Part shown: positions 61,386-64,000 of the stretch, piece after piece | Position numbering within the stretch: position 1 is the stretch's first letter | Layout of the letters: each line of letters opens with the position of its first letter | NCBI RefSeq assembly: GCF_030705605.1 | Contig: NZ_JAPCKK010000018.1 | Span: forward strand, 1 to 64,000 | DNA length: 64,000 nucleotides | DNA from: Paenibacillus zeirhizosphaerae | Lineage (GTDB): Bacteria; Bacillota; Bacilli; Paenibacillales; Paenibacillaceae | Direction of reading: 5' to 3' | Made by a program: the position numbers and the translations under genes | Notes under the pieces: generated by a model | Told to the model about the DNA's origin: nothing | The model's input: only the letters and a program-made list of their open reading frames with translations | Databases searched by the model: none

Positions 61386-61497
61386 CTCTAACGTTTCCTA
61401 TTCATAAACCTCAAAGGGGGTGTTTGCTGAATTCTTCTCAAAATTATCTTGCAAACATAGGCTCCATTAGGAGACACAGCTTAAATATTATTATTTC
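61386..61497 (-). repeat. attC-like palindromic element A (after the STAND gene)
   Basis: On the minus strand it runs from the NTPase stop codon to GTTAGAG (61392-61386, one mismatch from GTTRRRY). It aligns with element B throughout: AATATT, AATGGAGCC, TTTGCAAGAT, AATTCAGCAAACA and ACGTTA occur in the same order and spacing. The inner arms TGTTTGC / GCAAACA pair perfectly. The left core site overlaps the stop codon and is degenerate. Confidence 0.55.
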
Positions 61498-64000
61498 TTA
61501 GTGTAACTGTTTAATACTCAAGTTAATTCTTCTTTTTATTTTATCAATTGATATTATTTTTGCTTGTAATTCTTGAGTAACCACTAGTTCTGTCGTAATA
61601 TCTGCTATATAATTTCGTGAGATTTCTGATACATGGATCATGCCAGTATAGCTGTCTCCAAAACTAACAAATGCTCCATACTCTTTTATTGAATTAATTT
61701 TACATTCAACAATATCTCCACGTTTATATTCTTTTAAGAAGCTCTCCCACCAAGATTTCTCCATACCTTCAATTGATTGTTCAATGCGTTTTATATTAAA
61801 GAAAAATCTACCAGTAAAGTTCTTTTTAGAATATTCGACCATTTGTTTACAATAATTCAATTTACTCTTATCAGTCTTACAAATCTCAACACATAATTTC
61901 ATTACTTGCAATATAGCAACCATAATATTATGTTTAGCACCCGGTTTAAATTCATTCAAAGTTTTATTTTTAACAAGCTCAAAGAGTTCTCTACCATATT
62001 CGTTAAGCTCTTTATTTAAAGCATTAAATGAGAGTCTTTCCTTGGCTTGAGATTCTTCTGTCTCACTATTTTTTTGTTTTGTGTTCATTATAATATTACA
62101 GGTATATCCAACGGTCAGTGCAAAAAGCTCCAAGAACTTTGGATCTGACTTTTTATTTTGATGAAAAAATTGCTTTAAATTTTTCACGGCTTCTTTTTTA
62201 TGTTCCTCACTGTTAGACCAAAGCAATTGTGCATATATTTTGTTAACTTCAAAGTCATCACGAAACGCATTGTAATTGTCCTTGAACACATTTATAGCTG
62301 CTTCGGGATCTAGTCTGTCGTTGCTAAGATAGCTCGTCAAGTTGATAATAGCAGCCCTTTTAACGGACTTTGGACATTTTTTTTCATTGAGTAAACGCTT
62401 ATATTTTTCAGTTGTTTCTTTTTCATTCCCAACATTTCTGCTCTTATTTGCTTCATTTAGCATCGCATCATAAATACTACCTTTAACATCTGTTCCACCT
62501 ATACTATCTAAACGATTCTTTACGGTATCTCTGAAACCCGGAGGACGGTTTTGGTAATTAGTTAGCATCATATTCAGCAATTCTTTCGAGTAAACCCTAC
62601 AATACATCTCATCGTATATTTCTATAACTCTTTGATTTGTAAGTTCTTCAACCGCCGCTGGAATCAGTTCATTCTGAGATGTGTCGTCCTTCATTAACAA
62701 ATACTCTAAGACACTATTTCTAAAAATCATGTCACTCTCATTAGCTATTTGGGATATACAAACGAAAGCATCTTGAGCTTTTTCTGAAAGATGTTCATAG
62801 ATTTTTCCGTAGAGAAATTTCTGAGCATTTTCACTAGTACCCAAATTTTTAAGCAAGCTATCTGAATAGTCCCGTTGAGCAAATAAATGAGCAAACTGAT
62901 AAATAAATATAGGGCGCCCTGATGTCGCATCATGGATTTTATCACTTACGTTTAGTGTACTTGTTAAGAGTTTGTCAATTCGGCTAAGATGCTCTGGGTA
63001 TTCATTTTTTATTACAGATTTCAAGAAATCCATTGTAGCAGCTTGACTGTTAAATTCGGTGGTAGAAATATTCTTCCCAATAGACAATCTTTTGTTACGT
63101 GTAGTTATTACTACTTTATGATTCAATAAATTCAAATCACCTATAAATAAATTTATTTTCTCCTTTTCACGATCATCAAAAGTTTCGTAATCATCAATTA
63201 CAATCAACACTTTACCGTTATTGAATTTTTTTATCTTATCCTCAAATGTCCTTAAATCACTTTCTTCAGCATTTATAGTTCTTTCGTCAAATATTACATT
63301 CATAATGCCACTAATAATTTCTTTGTACGTTCTTATATTAGTTATTTCTTGAATATATCCCGATTTTGTATCATACTTCCGATCTTTAGCTGTCATAAAA
63401 ATTATATAAGAAAAAAATCTTTGAGAATTGTTATAAAAATCATTACATATGCTTTGAATACAGGCGGTCTTCCCTACACCACCATGACCCCATATTGTTG
63501 CAGAGACTGATGAACTGTCTCTTGTTAAAAAATCAACAACTGTTTTTTTTACGGTCATATCAATGAATTGTGTATAGTTTTTTTCAAAATAATTCATAAT
63601 GGTTCCATTCCCACTTATTCTTCGATGTTCCCCATCCTCGCTTATCATTACCAATTCTGGGAAATGAACATTAAAATTCTCTGTATCAAATAACCTACAA
63701 AATTTTACACCGCCAGATAATTTTTCGAATAATGAACTAAATACATAAACACCATTACCTTTTTGAGTTAAATAAATAAAAGGAGATATTTTATAGTATG
63801 TACCCTCAATACATATAAAGACTCGTTCTATTACATTGTTCTCTTCCCCAATAAGTTCTTTTGGACAAGACCATTTAGCAGGCAATCCACCGTCCTGTAA
63901 TGATAATCGAATCCCTTTATAGCTATGTTCCGATTCACTCTCAACCAAAATCACATCAGAGGGTTGTTTCAGAATGTAAACAAAGTCATATAACTCTAAA
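61498..64000 (-). CDS. STAND/NB-ARC-like NTPase with C-terminal S1 RNA-binding domain, 5' partial
   Basis: Positions are from GTG 63954, but the frame continues upstream without a stop codon to the window edge (LYDFVYILKQPSDV), so the true start is outside. A beta-rich region (1-115) precedes the NTPase. Walker A is IWGHGGVGKTA (154-164), Walker B is KVLIVIDDYETF (248-259) and the NB-ARC sensor is VVITTR (281-286). A winged-helix-like part and helical TPR-like repeats (about 480-735) follow. The end (about 742-818, RGDIVECKINSIKEYGAFVSF) is a typical S1 domain. STAND NTPases are switch proteins, many antiviral; an S1 end suggests RNA binding. The gene is very AT-rich. Any N-terminal effector domain cannot be seen. 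Confidence 0.82.
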   Translation of the reverse strand, partial: LELYDFVYILKQPSDVILVESESEHSYKGIRLSLQDGGLPAKWSCPKELIGEENNVIERVFICIEGTYYKISPFIYLTQKGNGVYVFSSLFEKLSGGVKFCRLFDTENFNVHFPELVMISEDGEHRRISGNGTIMNYFEKNYTQFIDMTVKKTVVDFLTRDSSSVSATIWGHGGVGKTACIQSICNDFYNNSQRFFSYIIFMTAKDRKYDTKSGYIQEITNIRTYKEIISGIMNVIFDERTINAEESDLRTFEDKIKKFNNGKVLIVIDDYETFDDREKEKINLFIGDLNLLNHKVVITTRNKRLSIGKNISTTEFNSQAATMDFLKSVIKNEYPEHLSRIDKLLTSTLNVSDKIHDATSGRPIFIYQFAHLFAQRDYSDSLLKNLGTSENAQKFLYGKIYEHLSEKAQDAFVCISQIANESDMIFRNSVLEYLLMKDDTSQNELIPAAVEELTNQRVIEIYDEMYCRVYSKELLNMMLTNYQNRPPGFRDTVKNRLDSIGGTDVKGSIYDAMLNEANKSRNVGNEKETTEKYKRLLNEKKCPKSVKRAAIINLTSYLSNDRLDPEAAINVFKDNYNAFRDDFEVNKIYAQLLWSNSEEHKKEAVKNLKQFFHQNKKSDPKFLELFALTVGYTCNIIMNTKQKNSETEESQAKERLSFNALNKELNEYGRELFELVKNKTLNEFKPGAKHNIMVAILQVMKLCVEICKTDKSKLNYCKQMVEYSKKNFTGRFFFNIKRIEQSIEGMEKSWWESFLKEYKRGDIVECKINSIKEYGAFVSFGDSYTGMIHVSEISRNYIADITTELVVTQELQAKIISIDKIKRRINLSIKQLH

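Overview
The window looks like chromosomal DNA of a spore-forming Paenibacillus-type Firmicute. Three things support this: a spoVAC-spoVAD-spoVAE set, the Bacillales yqeG-yqeH-aroE-yqeI-nadD-yqeK-rsfS gene order, and many glycan-uptake genes with Gram-positive Shine-Dalgarno sites. The genus is an inference from gene content; there is no rRNA in the window. Most genes lie on the minus strand.

Layout. 1-170 holds the 3' end of a group II intron beside a dispersed repeat. 222-6492 is a housekeeping operon (ribosome assembly, NAD synthesis, shikimate pathway, Ap4A hydrolysis). 6591-11027 is a MoxR / DUF58 / transglutaminase membrane operon. 11207-13106 is the spoVA operon. 13286-17922 holds an M42 aminopeptidase, a YdjM-type membrane hydrolase, a secreted GH26 mannanase and a PLP aminotransferase. 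18000-21459 is a two-component system with a BcrAB-type ABC exporter whose ATPase gene is frameshifted. 21637-27296 holds an aldo/keto reductase divergent from a frameshifted MocR regulator, then a LacI regulator divergent from an MFS exporter and a HAD phosphatase.

27528-35242 is an eight-gene operon: a binding-protein ABC importer, two proteins of unknown function, a PHP-type metallohydrolase and a GntR/UTRA regulator, with a GTCTAGAC operator candidate before the first gene. 35481-37460 is a lone AT-rich gene for a coiled-coil DUF2325 protein. 37624-52667 is a polysaccharide utilisation locus: YesMN-like two-component system, CUT1 importer, cytoplasmic GH35 and GH29 glycosidases, a membrane-anchored parvulin-like foldase, a secreted beta-helix protein and a ROK regulator. 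The likely flow is extracellular binding or cleavage by the beta-helix protein, import by the ABC system, and intracellular removal of beta-galactosyl and alpha-fucosyl residues.

53015-59290 is an accessory stretch of acetyltransferases, a VOC protein, a frameshifted WYL regulator, a double-MerR protein and gene remnants. 59656-64000 is the most unusual part. It is AT-rich, and three genes or gene pairs in one orientation are each followed by a diverged imperfect-palindromic element of about 110 bp. The best element ends in GCCTAAC and GTTATGT, close to the R''/R' core sites of integron attC sites. The 'cassettes' are a ParE-type toxin-antitoxin pair with a decayed toxin, an unknown protein, and a large STAND/NB-ARC-like NTPase ending in an S1 RNA-binding domain whose 5' end is outside the window. 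I read this as a possible integron-like defence cassette array; no integrase is visible here.

Several genes carry single short frameshifts (ABC ATPase, MocR, WYL regulator, ParE, a small remnant). Whether this is real decay, phase variation or sequence error cannot be told from the sequence alone.
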